64,000 nucleotides of DNA from Phylloscopus collybita (lineage: Eukaryota; Chordata; Aves; Passeriformes; Phylloscopidae), in the NCBI GenBank assembly GCA_027886175.1, contig JAJNNQ010000002.1:12830001-12894000 (forward strand), in the 5' to 3' direction. Shown piece by piece: positions 25,201 through 37,625 of the stretch. Position 1 is the first letter of the stretch; every line of letters starts with the position of its first letter. The notes below the pieces were generated by a model. It was not told the DNA's origin. It searched no databases and saw nothing but the letters and a program-made list of their open reading frames with translations. A program made the translations under genes and the position numbers.

Positions 25201-26726
25201 CCCAAATTGGAATGGGTCAGGTTACATGAGCATCAATATCCACATCTTCCAAAATACGCCATGAAGTGTTCTGAATATTGATGTGATAGTTCAAGAATTT
25301 CCTCTCAGTGTCTGTTGAAGGGCAAGAATACCTGAACTGAGTAAATTTGTTCAGATCTCTCTCTTGCGTGCTGAATTTAGCTGGGAGGGGGCCAGATCTG
25401 TGGGGGGTAATATGTTTGGCACATTCACAATGAAAACATTTTCTATAGTGAAATAAGAGTATTCATATATGCAGCAAGCCAGACTGTTTTCCTTCAATGA
25501 TCTGTGTTAGGCATTGGAAATCCTCTAAGGCTCCTGACTGCAGTGTCTAAGGGTGCTGGGCATCCTCATCCAGACTGGGGCCTCACACATGTCATCCTCC
25601 AGCACAGACCTGCCTGTTGCAACCAAGCTGTGCTCTCTGTGTCCTTCCTCTCCTCCATGTCTGAGGACCTTCATTCGAGTCATCCTCCTTGAACTCCCCA
25701 GGCCAGCTGACATCCACCAAGTCCTGTAAATCACCCTATTAAATTTGGAGTGTCAAAAGGCAGTGGGGGTACCTATGCCGACCTTGTAGGAAGATGTGTG
25801 GGCAGTGCCTGCAGCTGACTTCTGAGCACACCTGCAGATGTGGGATCCACAGAGAGGATTCCCAAGGGACCTAAATAAAGGAGAAATGAGGTCTGTCAAC
25901 AAGAGAGGGATTCCAGTTTGTCCCCTGCATTCACAAAGGCAAATTCAAAGGCCTTTTATACCCTTACATCTTTACAGCCACTTTCCTGCTCCACCAAGAG
26001 CATCCCATTATGCCATGGTGGGAACATCAGGGAAAGCTGGTGTGTCAACATTGACATTAGGTGACTTCTAGCAACACTGCCTGTAATCACACAGTTTATC
26101 ATTGCCACACTAACAGCAACATTTTACTGGTGCACCTGTGTCAACACCACTCAGAATGAGTCACTCACCCTCAGTACATGTACGAATTACCTTTCACATT
26201 TAGTTTGTCAAGGAGGCATAGGTCACATCTGGCAGAGTTACTGAGTCAGTGCTCCAGGAATCTGAAACCACTACTCCCTCTACTGAATTTGCTCGCCCGC
26301 TTTTGTCAAAAATTCTATTTCACCAATAAAAGCCTGTCAGCCATAAGATTTAAAGATTTGAGCTTGAAGGGGCTATAATTATTTCTCTAGGGCTCTGCCG
26401 AGATTTCTGCAGCTTACACTTTCATTGTTCCCACATGACTTTGTATTTGTCATAATTTTTTCTAGAGCTGGTACAAGTTTTCATATTGTTCCATACAAAT
26501 TGAAAATTGAAGATCAGACAGTATATGCGAATTGAGCTTTAAATGACTGACTATCAATAATAGGAACAAGCTGGCTGAATGATTAATGTAGCGATTAAAA
26601 TGAGGTGTTTCATTGAAAAGCCACCTTTGCTGCTGGAGAGACAATACAAGCTAATTTGTTTTCCAGCTAACTGCTTTGCTTAGTAGCACAGTGTTAACCC
26701 AGTTGATTTTTCTCCTTCTCCTACAG
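22278..26726 (+). other. NRP1: NRP1 intron 3 (4449 bp)
   Basis: The intron starts GTGAGA and ends in the pyrimidine-rich acceptor ctccttctcctacag. It holds no recognisable transposon or RNA gene. One exact juxtaposition of an acceptor-like and a donor-like sequence occurs at 24115/24116. Frames of about 60-115 codons (for example 23092-23418) look like chance. Confidence 0.95.
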
Positions 26727-26954
26727 GACCTGAATGTTCCAGAAACTTTACTGCTTCAAGTGGAGTGATAAAGTCCCCTGGATTCCCTGAAAAATATCCC
26801 AATAGCCTTGAATGCACTTATATTATCTTTGCACCAAAGATGTCAGAGATTATACTGGAATTTGAAAGCTTTGAGCTAGAACCTGATTCAAATACTCCAG
26901 GGGGAGCATTCTGTCGCTATGACCGATTGGAAATCTGGGATGGGTTCCCCGATG
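26727..26954 (+). CDS. NRP1: Neuropilin-1 exon 4: start of CUB domain a2
   Basis: The exon completes a Gly codon (G|GA), carries 75 codons and ends with the first base of a Val codon. It begins GPECSRNFTASSGVIKSPGF, where the Cys starts CUB domain a2 and N-F-T matches the human Asn150 glycosylation sequon. The a2 calcium-site acids are present: the Glu in ILEFESF and the Asp in CRYDRLEIW, corresponding to human Glu195 and Asp209. Domain a2 supports semaphorin binding next to a1. The donor is gtaaga and the acceptor is ctcctacag. The exon is nearly identical to mammalian NRP1, with changes such as ELEPDSNTPGGAF for DLEPDSNPPGGMF. Confidence 0.97.
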
Positions 26955-29900
26955 GTAAGAGAAATGGACTGTAATATGCATAACCATTACTATGTAGTGG
27001 CCTGCAGAAGGCATATTCCCATTTTTTAAACTGTCGTGCTAGAGAGATACTTGCTTGATTTATGTGAAGTGAGTTGAATTAAAAAGAAATGGAGAAAATG
27101 CTCTGTAAATTCATTCAGTAAAGCATATCATAGTGTGAATGATTTTTTTTTTAATGAAATATGTTCAATTTTAACAGTTGGCTTAGCAGAAACCTCTGTG
27201 TTTAGTGGTAATATGTGATAAACCTCCAACATTAAAATTAATTAAATGTGAAGCCTTATAAGAAGTCCCCAGATTTTCTCAGCTAACCCATGAGTATAGT
27301 CCAGACATTTCCAACAAATTACAGAAACTGGACTTTGGGTACTGACCCTCTGACTTGCAGAGGAACTGCGTTACAGACCAGCTGTCAAAGCAGAGAATTT
27401 CTTTGCCAGAGAAAATGTGGTGTCCATGCAGTTGAAATCATAGTGACTAAACAATTACCCAGGTCAGTAAACAGTCACTGAGTTATTCATTCAGGTGGCT
27501 TCAGTGACTGGGCACTGCAGGGTTCCTCCATTATAGTGCTCTCTCTTCCAGCAGTTTAAGCATATCCAAAGGTTTTATCTTAATTTGTTAATTTATAATC
27601 TCTGATTAGATGGCCTCATGTGTCAGGGTGGGTGTGTTGGGTACCCTTCTGGAACATCTCTGCCATCTCAGTAATTTTCCACTTAGTTGTTGACCACATT
27701 TGACCTTGTGCACATTCACTAAGTGCATAGCTAGATATTAGCTAACCCTATAGAGCCAGAGAGCCCTCATTTAATCTTCTTCCCAACCCCATATCCCTGT
27801 TTTACACTGAGTCTGACAAATAAAATAGCTGCATGATTTCTCTGTTTTTCATGTACAATCTTGAGTCTGCAAGGTTTAAATCTCCCCTAGGCAGGGCAGC
27901 CATGTACCAGTTCTCCAAGGACCCAGAGCCAAAGGCTGCAGCTCCAGCCTGAAAGGGATTGTTCAAGCTGAATGCCCAACCTTTAGGGTGCCCAAATGCC
28001 TATATGAGCTGTGGAAACAGCTGTGTAAAGCTGATTATTAGTGATGCCTTTTTCACTGTTTCTATGTCTGGCATAAGCTACTAAAGAGAAGCATCTTGAA
28101 GCTGTCCTTTTTCTTCTTAATTTTTAATTTGTAGCAAAATTCAGTGACTGAAGATTTATGTTGTTTGTGTTGGGCGCTAATTACAACTATTTCCGTTTTC
28201 CACTCGTGTGATAACCCATATTAATAACATTTTTTGTTTGTTTTATGAGCAGCAGTGGTAGTTTCTTACAAACTGCTAATCCTACATTAATATTTAATTT
28301 AAATGAAAATATATAACTTAAAGAATATATTTTAATAACACATTAAAACTTGCCTGTTTTCCTAAATAAATCCCCAATATAATTTTGCTTAAAGCTCCCA
28401 TTGATGCTGCAGGAAATATGTGTCTTTTAACATATATTTGCGCTTTTTTATTTTTTGCTTAATGGGTTTATCATGGCTCTTTTCAATCCATTTCAATAAA
28501 GAGTGAAGAAAGACCCATAACACTAGCTAAAAGACTATTTAGTATTTAATGCCTCAATTAGGAAAACAATATTTTAACAGTACAATAATGATGTCTGGAA
28601 CATTTAATAATTGGTTTATTTGTATATAGACCAAATCTGTCCTGTAGAGCTTGCATTTAAACTGATATTTGAAAAGATGATCCAGTAAATCAATTTACAT
28701 GTAATATAACCAAAAAGAAATGCATTATTGTCAATGTAGAGGGTTTCAAAGCAGTAATTTCTTGGTTCAAGAAACTGGTTGAGCCATACTGAAGACCAAT
28801 TATCAACAGGCATTATCAGCCTTCCACAAACTGTCTCACAAACTCTCTACTTTCAAAATGATCCTGACATCCACTAAGGGTACTTGCATGTTCACCTGTA
28901 AATATTCAACAGAATTTGTAGGCTGGAAAAATGTTTTCTTAGATACAAACTGTTGAAAGATGCAGCAGTCGTAGGAAAATGTAGGACCATCCTCAGCCAG
29001 CAGTCAGTCTCTCTTGTTTAACTTAACACTACAAAGAAAGATGGAATGTGATTGCTTTTCTATAAATGCATCACAGGATGAATCCCTGAGAGGGAGAACT
29101 TTCAAATGAAGAGCAAAGCTGGCACAGGAAACCACTGGTACAACCTGGCCGTGAACTGAAGATAGAGAATGTCTGGATACTGAATAATATATAGAGAGAG
29201 AGTATCTGGGGAAAAAAAAATAATTTGCATCCACATGGAAATAGTAAATTTCTACACAATGGTAAATTAGACAGTATGGTTCCCTTTGATGAAGGGAGAC
29301 TCACCCAGGGTGAGTCTTTAAGCCATTTGTCCATTTCCCTTTAGTCTGTGCAAAGATATTCTGCACTATTGCCTGAAACATGGGCACAGTTGTCTGCATT
29401 TTTAATTTGCTGGTGTACTCTCTTACACAGTTTTAGCACACATCAATTTGCACTTTCCCAAGAAATTCCTAAGCATGATTTGGGGGACAGTGAAAGCCAG
29501 GGATCATTCTCAACAGGCAAGCTGGCCATGGCCAGCCAGTTTCAGAGGGAAGAGCCCCACAGGGGCAAGCTGTGTCACACTCTTAGTCTGGTCCCAGGAG
29601 CAGTCCCTGGCTACTGGCTGCAGATCCAGAGGGTGTCCCCTGGCCTGCTCTGTTTAGTGACTTATCCACAGAAAAGGAAGTTATTTTGCTCTGTTGAAAT
29701 GCATTGCTGCTCTCATGCCCAGTTGTGTTAAAGCAGCCATTGCATTGGTATAAATGTGACAGAAGGACTTTTTAAATATGTGGAAAAAATATATATCCTT
29801 CGATTCACATCCCCTGCTCTACAGCAAGCAACACAGCTGTGGTTTCCTGGGATGATGGCAGTATTGTAACAGGAGAGAGAGAACAGTATTACTGGAAAAT

Positions 29901-32900
29901 AATTGTGGTCTCAACCAGAGCAGAATTAGATGGACAGCACCCTGGACATGCATCTCTGGGAAACAGGCATCAGGATTTGAGCCAGGCACAGCGAGTCCCT
30001 CTGTAGGGAACAGCATCCCACTCTGGCCTGTCTCAACATCTACTTTAGGGCACATTTAATGGAGCTCTGGAGCTTCTTCTCTCATTGACTAGAAGCTACA
30101 AATCCCTAAGTCAGATATAAACTTTAGATGCCTAAGTTAGAGCAGATGAAACCCAACATAAGTGGAAAATGTTTTCACTATAGAATTTGATAAGCTACAG
30201 TCACTAGAGATCAGCAGGAAATAATTTTTCTGTTTTGTACAGTTGCGATGATTTTTTTCTTTCCTTCCCCCAAAAAGGCAAAAAATAAAGAAGAGAAATG
30301 TTCTTTTAAACAAATTTTCACAATGATGTTTAAAAGGATATGTCAAAGTCAGTAAGCTTCCATTTACATTTTACTTCTACGTAATTTCCATTTCACTGAT
30401 GGAAAACAATTTTCTGTTAGAGAATTTGACAGCAACTGTAACAGTCATTCAAAAAGACGTTAATCCTGAAGTGCTCTGTCACAATCGTGGAGTCCTCAGC
30501 CTACCTGGCTGTCCTTTCAGTGGATTGAAGCTGGCAAGTGCTGAGTATTTGCTACTTGATTCTACAAAATACGTGCTTATCTCTGAAGCATGTGAACAGT
30601 TAGATTGACTTCAAAAGGAATTCACCAAGGACACTTAGAGGACTGAAGTTAAACAGTGGTGTGTTTTGCTGTTTCAAGAGGGGAATGGTAGGCATTCAGG
30701 AATGCCTCAAACCTGGCATTTTGTTTCATGAAAAAAACCCTGTTGAAGAATATCTGAGAACTACAGGTGCTTTTGGCAAATATGGTACAGAAAAGGGACC
30801 ATGGTTTGAAAGAGATAACAGGTGGATTTAGAGCAGGAGAGTGAGTAGATCTCAGAATAGAAAGACATGATTTTGCATGAATAAACTAGATACCAAAAAT
30901 ATCTTTGCCCAAGGCACAGATATATCTCAGCCACCGTCTGCTGAGAACACTCCATTGATGACTTTGAAGAAAAATAGCCCACTCAAAATGAGAACTAGCT
31001 TTAGTGATGAATTGCACATATTCATCATGCAGCTCTCTTTGAAGCTCTATAGGCTGTCTACTAGGGCTCAAACGTAATTTAAAGAAGTTTATGTCTGGTT
31101 TGACAACCACAGCCTAAGCATTGCTGCTTTAGTCAATACCACAAGAGCTTCCACTGAATTACAGAGCAAAGCAGAATGCTTTACTGCAGTCATTAACATC
31201 AGTGCAAATGAAGGTTGCTATTAATCTAAGTGTGTTTCTCCTGTTGTGGTTGCTTTCTACACTCCTGTGAGAAGCCATTAAAATCTAAGAGCATACACAA
31301 GCTCAGTGTAGTTGGCTACTGGAATGTGAGGATGGAATTAATTTTTCAGTTGTTTCTTCTTCAGCACCCTAAATTGTGCACAAATATTTTTTCAATAAAA
31401 ATCATAGTGATGTGAAAATACTGTCCACAACATACTTGTATACTTATAAAAAACAACTTTAAAATTAAATAGATCCTAGTTAACATAACATTTGTTTTAA
31501 TATTTTAGAAGTCTGATACATCTTTTTTTCCTTGTTTCTGTTTTTTGGGTTTTTTTTGAGGAGGGGGTTCTTAACATAATTCCAAAAGCTAACATTTCAA
31601 CTGTATGGATAAAAGTGTATTTCAGTAAGTCTCAGAATTTCCTCTTTGTGCAGAAGGCCAAACAATAGTAAAGAAAAGAAGAATCAGTATGGATAAGGTT
31701 TCTGTTTAGTTTTGGACCACCAGCCACTTTCTATATATTCTTCATTCTGATCTGTAAACCATCAAAAATACTTATTAAGAATAATCAAGGATTTATTCAA
31801 GCTATAGAGTTAGATTCTGCATTTTGGGAAATGCATGCAAAATAGGTTTCTTAGTTGTCCTCTGTCTTTTAACCAGAAGTTACTCAATTTTCCACCGTAT
31901 AATACTGTGCCAGTGGAAAGAGGAGCCAAAGGAGCTCAGAAATTGCTACAGCATGGGCAGTCAGTTGAGGTAGCTGTCTCACTGAAATGCCTTTGTTCTG
32001 CAGGTAGTGCAGAAGCATCTCTGAATAAGGACATAAGTGACTCACATGTGGAGTAGCCCTTCCTGGGGGACACTGTCAGAGCAACATGATGGTCCACAGT
32101 TAGAGGCTGACCTAATGACTTTTCAGCACCTTCTCCCCTAAAAAAAAAAAAAAAAAACAAAAACAAAACAAAACAAAAAAACAACGGTGGCATAGTCTAC
32201 CTAAAGAGACAGCAGTGTCACCCCCTGAATGACTCCTCAGATGGGTTTCCTGCACAGCATTTACTTGATGTGATGATGCATGAAATATTTGATAATTTAT
32301 TATCATTCATAAGTTTTCAAGACTTGAATGGAAAAAAAATAGAAGGGGGAAACTTTATGTTAGCTATTTGTGGAAGAAGGAAAATCTCTATTTCATCCAG
32401 TTGTGCTCAGATCAATATCATATTAGCTCAGTAGGCTGAGGTTTACATGTTGCACAAAAAAATTCAATACCTCTTTGTGTCATATTCTGCTCATTTTTGG
32501 CACTTGCATCCACATAGCTAACAAAGGGAATAGTACTGTGATGGCAGGGCCAATCTGTTGAAGACACAAATGCATAATCACTAAATATGTCTTAAAAATT
32601 ATAAACCCGTGAGTCATGGGGGATCTTAAAGCCTGTCTGCTTTAGACAAAGTTCTCTTCTGTTTGTCGATTCAAAGAGGCTTCCCTACAGGAAATGGGAG
32701 GAGGGAGGCTCAGAGTACCATAATATGGTAGCCTTATCCTCCTTATTTTCTTGCAGTTTAGACCACCATCAGCAGCTATAATCTTGAAAGCCATTCTGAG
32801 AAAGAGCAGGATCAGAGCGGTTTGCACAAAGAAAATGCAAAAGAAAACAAAAACAAATACAAAACCGAAAACCTGCAGCAACTGGAATGTGGGGACATTA

Positions 32901-34379
32901 TTTTTTGATTTTAAAAAGCCACTAATGGTAACAGTCTAAAACAAATTTCTTTCTCCAAAAGATAAAGCTTTGATGATTTCTAGGATGAGGAAGAATTCAA
33001 CTCATATCCTCTATAGGATGTTTCATTCTATCAATGCTGCATTGAACACCTTAGTGGAAAAAGTCTGAATTGGCAGGTATTTCAAATGCCATGGGATTGC
33101 CAAGGCAACTGAAGACTAACTGTGGCCAGAATAGGAATAGAAAAGCACACGCTGGCAGCAAGAGCTGTAGCATCTGAGCTCCCTCTTTCTGGCAACTCTA
33201 GGGTCTTACAGAAATGTGTAGCTTACACAATAAAGTTATTCCAAGCTGGAACTGTTTTCTTGTTGGAAAATGCCAATAAATGACTGGAAAATTATGTTAG
33301 CTGTAGATTTTCTTTGAACTGTGAATAATTAGGATATCTAAACATTTTATATTTTAAACTGAAAGTGTAATGGACTTCCTAGTGAAATGACAAGGTGTTA
33401 ATTTAAGCCTGGAAAGCCAGTGGTGTAAGCATTAGAATGATGCCTCATGATTATTTTTGTGATTGACTCCATGGGTGGGTTTTAGCATTATCTTTTCTTA
33501 TTGTTTGTAAGCACAGATGTACCACCATTCCACAGCCTAGGGACCTATCTGTAGGGAATGTGCAAGTGTTAGAAGGCCACATATGTTGATTGTGAATTGA
33601 GTAGCCTAATTAAGGAAAAAGATTATCTCACTGCACAGGAAATGCTGAAAAACACCAAAATCGAGTTTATACAGTATTAGCATGAAGAGAGATCATGTCA
33701 CTGTGTATGTGTATGTTTTCTGTGACATGGAGATATACTTAAGAAGTTCTTGCTCTTTTGAAAGGATTAAGGTTTCACTCTTAAATTCTTTTACAATATT
33801 CTTTAATATTGACCATATGGGCAAAAGAACTATGGGGGTCTGAAAGCCTAAATAAAGGGGAATGAAGAGTGTTTGGTCATAGCCTCAATATGAGTCAAAA
33901 ATGGTTTTCAAAGTTTGAAATTAACAGATCATTTGCAGTATAGAGCATAAAACCTGGCTTTCGACTGAACTGCTCACAGAATCTTGTGTACTGGGTTGGC
34001 AAATCAGGCCGTTCAGTTGCCCTTGTCATAAATTGGTGCTTCAATCACGCTTTGGAAAATACTTGTGGTGCTTTGTATGTGTAATTTTGTGTGTGCATGG
34101 CTGCCCTGTCTGCACATTTTGAAGGACACTTTTTAAAATCCTGGTTGTGTACATTTTCAGAGGTTCATGGAGTGCTATCTGGAGCATTTTAGAAGTATGA
34201 TTGCTAGGGTAGGATAAACAATTTATTGTTCATCGCTAAATTATTGATGGTGTTGTTATTTTGAATTGTTACAGAGGTTCACCATTTCCTGCTGAGGGAT
34301 TGTCTTTGGGAGGATATTGTAGAGCACCTACTGTTATGGCAGCACTGGTAGTTTACTATTGTATGCTGTTTCTTTGCAG
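26955..34379 (+). other. NRP1: NRP1 intron 4 (7425 bp)
   Basis: The donor is gtaaga and the acceptor region is tgctgtttctttgcag. Inside are an A-rich tract (32140-32185) and an acceptor/donor juxtaposition at 32003/32004. A very AT-rich segment lies near 28140-28620. I see no other nameable element; the longest frame (29348-29731) has no recognisable similarity. Confidence 0.95.
32140..32185. repeat. Poly(A) run followed by AAAAC repeats
   Basis: Eighteen adenines (32140-32157) pass into irregular AAAAC/AAAC units. The shape resembles a retroposon tail on the + strand, but the sequence to its left (31830-32139) has no family I recognise and no target duplication was seen. Confidence 0.85.
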
Positions 34380-34535
34380 TTGGCCCACACATTGGGCGTT
34401 ATTGTGGGCAAAACAACCCAGGACGTGTCCGCTCTTCAACAGGGATTCTTTCAATGGTATTTTACACTGACAGTGCAATAGCGAAGGAGGGCTTCTCAGC
34501 AAACTACAGTGTGTCACAGAGCAGTGTCTCAGAAG
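34380..34535 (+). CDS. NRP1: Neuropilin-1 exon 5: end of CUB domain a2
   Basis: The exon completes the Val codon, carries 51 codons and ends with the first base of an Asp codon. It reads GPHIGRYCGQNNPGRVRSST followed by ILSMVFYTDSAIAKEGFSAN and YSVSQSSVSE. It closes the a2 CUB domain: the Asp in FYTDS corresponds to human Asp250 of the calcium site, and N-Y-S keeps the Asn261 glycosylation sequon. The tail QSSVSE is the linker to domain b1. The donor is gtcagt and the acceptor is tttctttgcag. Skipping this 156-base exon would keep the frame but remove half of a2. Confidence 0.97.
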
Positions 34536-37262
34536 GTCAGTATTTATCTATCCCGCAGAGCTCCTTGGAAAATACTCTCTGTTATGTCTTCTTGCACACC
34601 AGGTGTTGCCTGAAGCTTTAAAGAAACCTTAAATAAATAAGATGGTGAGGGATTGGTTCTGTTTTCCTTTTTCCTTTTTTTTTTTTTTTTTTTTTTTATT
34701 TAAACAACAGCTGCCCTTTGAAAAGAAGTGCAAGAGGCAGAATTCTCCTTACAGTTTTATTCCACTGTATTGCCAGGAAGTTGGGATGATTATTGTGAAA
34801 AGCTGTGCTGACCAAGGAAACGCAGGAATGCAGAGCAATTGAACACTTGCATTAAAAAAATGAAACATGAACAATGAATGCACTATCCAAAGCCTTCTTT
34901 TATTACATGGAATAAGCTTTGATGATCGATTTCTTGAATAAAAAGAACCCATATAATATATGTGCTCTTGTTAAACCATTTCATAAGCTATCTAAGCTTT
35001 TTTCTCTGTTTCATACTTTTTTCTCAGTTGACTCATTTTCATGCTTACCCTTTGGACAGAGAATGAAACAAAGTGAGGGAAACAGGAAAATAACCTGCTG
35101 TGTTACACCATGTCCTTGCAGATTTCATTGCTTTCCTCAATGATAAAGCACACACTTTATATCAAATTCCCTCTCCTTTCTGTGTCTTACTGAGTTTCGA
35201 GCAGATTCACACAGATTTGATGTACTTGTTTAATCAAAAAAAGCAACAAAAGAAAAATGAGTAAACTGAAAACTTAACTGTAACTCCCCATCTCTCCTCC
35301 ACTCTCTGCCTTTTTCACAGCTTTCTTACACACACGTAGGCAGGAAGAGGGAATGGGGGAGACACAGCCTCTGTGGATGGGAAGCACTGTACCTTCAGTT
35401 AGTTTGGTTTCTTCTTATGAAGGTGCTGCTCCTCTCTCTTCATAACTAGCACAAGCAACTTGTGTCCCCACGTCCACCTCCTCCACAGTCACCTTCCCTA
35501 GGCTGTAGATGCACTATCACACTGAAGTCAGAATTAATAATATCTGCTATGCAAAAATGCCTTCAGCTCTTAAACACAGGACAACAGAACAGAAGTTAGT
35601 GTGTGTGAAAACCCTTTTGGATTACAAGAAGAAGTATTTTATACACTGCAGACTTAGACAGAGAAGTGAATTCTCTCATTTAATTTCAGCCACCCTTACT
35701 CTTTGTGTTGTCTGGTCACCTCCAGAGGACAACCCAATCTACTTATCTCAGACATGTGAGATTTTCCCAGGAATTACTTGTCCCTCTCAGTAGACCACAG
35801 GGAAAGCCAACAGGTCTAGATCAAACTAGACACGTTTTAGGTATTTTGATATTACTCTCACCTATCAGGTTTTGCATTCTTTGCCATGGCTTATGGCTCT
35901 CCTTCAGATTTCAAGCAGAAGTTCCTTTCCTTTGAGCCTTACCCCAATGTAGTTCAGCTTCAGTACTTTACCATGTACCTAATACACTGAAGCAGCACAG
36001 AACTGGGGGAGAGGGTCCTATTCCTCAGGAAATGCTGTTAGTATGATTCAGTTTTGGGAAGCCACAACTGCAGTTCCTATAAAATATCCTGATAACATTT
36101 CTGATTGTAAATTTTTGGATCCTTGATAAAAGATTTAAGCTTTTTTTATATATATAATACTTCAATTTTCATTGAAAACCCAAAACTTTGTTATTTAAAG
36201 CTTATTTTTCCAACTCATGGTTGTTGAAAATTTCAGCTCAGCACCCACCCCTATTAGAGAAACATCAGATCCAGAGAAGGTGCAATAAAAAGGAGTATAT
36301 ATCCAACATATATCCAATGCCATTTCACACAGTTATTTTATATTCCAGTCTAATAAAGGAATGAATTATATTTCTATAGTGTGAGTCTTTTAACAGAAGC
36401 ATAGGCACATGGGGTTTTTTCTCCTGCCCTTGTAGTGGGATTGGTAAACTTTACATGAAGTCCCAGGAGCACCTGGATGTGAAGAGCTGTCTGAAGCTAG
36501 TGGCTTCTCTTCCCTTAGTGAGGGTTGGAGCCTTTATTTTTAAAGACTGAGAGAAGAATTGAGTCACTCTGCCCTATCAACCTTTGAACTCACTATAGTG
36601 ATTAAGAAGTCAATTGATTCTAAATGAGCTAGGTACTTTTTGTGTCAACAAAAGGAGATTGAATGGAGATGATCAACTCATTTGCAATACACCACATTAC
36701 AAAAGAGGTGGTAATTTCCTTAGGTCAATAATTTTGTGGCCCGAATTCAAATTTTGTTGATCTATTTAATTCCAGCGTCCGGAATCCAAAGAGAATGGCT
36801 AAAATTTTAATAATATTTTTTAAGCATTTTTTATTTTTTTGTACTGAAGTAAATAGTTTTAAAATCAAATTATTTCATAAAGCCATCTAATTTGTCTTTT
36901 CTAGGTTTGTGCATAATTTTGAGGTGATTATACATTGTTCTATATTATTGAATCCACAGGAGTGTCTGTGCTAGCTTAGGATAGACACTTCTATTGTCCT
37001 ATACTGAAATGGCCACAATACTGGGCTAAAAATATTTGTATAGTGTTATTATTGCAGGAATTGCCATGGCAACTCGAATGGCAGTATTAAGAATGACACC
37101 ATAAGCCCAACACTGCCTCACTTAAAGTTGCTTAAGTATTCAAAGTCACATAAAAATAAATTCTTTAGATATTCATATTCAAAGCAGGGGAAAGTTCTTA
37201 TTATTCAAAGTCTAAATCAAAAAGATGACCATAATAATGATGGTAATTTATTTTTTCTTCAG
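34536..37262 (+). other. NRP1: NRP1 intron 5 (2727 bp)
   Basis: The donor is gtcagt and the acceptor is ttttttcttcag. A 23-base T run occurs at 34675-34697. No other repeat, RNA gene or coding similarity is visible. Confidence 0.95.
34675..34697. repeat. 23-base poly(T) run
   Basis: An uninterrupted T run about 140 bases inside intron 5. It is simple sequence. Confidence 0.9.
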
Positions 37263-37429
37263 ATTTCCAGTGCATGGAACCACTAGGTATGGAGTCAGGA
37301 GAAATTCACTCCGATCAAATCACTGTCTCCTCCCAGTACAGCGCTATCTGGTCCTCAGAAAGGTCCCGGCTAAATTACCCTGAGAATGGATGGACCCCAG
37401 GGGAAGATTCTATCAGAGAATGGATACAG
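37263..37429 (+). CDS. NRP1: Neuropilin-1 exon 6: start of F5/8 type C domain b1
   Basis: The exon completes an Asp codon and carries 55 codons, ending exactly on a codon boundary (CAG). It begins DFQCMEPLGMESGEIHSDQI, the opening Cys of domain b1 (human Cys275 region), and ends GWTPGEDSIREWIQ. Domain b1 binds the C-terminal Arg of VEGF-A, VEGF family relatives and processed semaphorins. Pocket residues matching human Tyr297, Trp301, Thr316 and Asp320 are all present. Between Tyr297 and Trp301 the sequence is S-A-I, where human has S-T-N, so the human Asn300 sequon is missing. The donor is gtaaaa, weaker than its neighbours, ahead of an 18-kb intron. Confidence 0.97.
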
Positions 37430-37502
37430 GTAAAAAAGATAGATAACATTTTCAAGATGTTATTAATAATACTCTGTGGAGTTTATTGAATGTGGAGAAT
37501 GC

Positions 37503-37523
37503 AAAAAAAAAAAAAAAAAAAAA
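37503..37523. repeat. 21-base poly(A) run
   Basis: The run lies 74 bases downstream of the exon 6 donor. It is simple sequence. Confidence 0.9.
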
Positions 37524-37609
37524 GGAAAGAAAAAATAACACAGTAAAGTACTTCTACATAATTTAAGAATCATTGCAAGTGAATAGCTCATATTCCCCAT
37601 TAGACAGAC

Positions 37610-37625
37610 AAAAAAAAAAAAAAAA
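37610..37625. repeat. 16-base poly(A) run
   Basis: A second A run about 90 bases after the first in intron 6. It is simple sequence. Confidence 0.9.
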
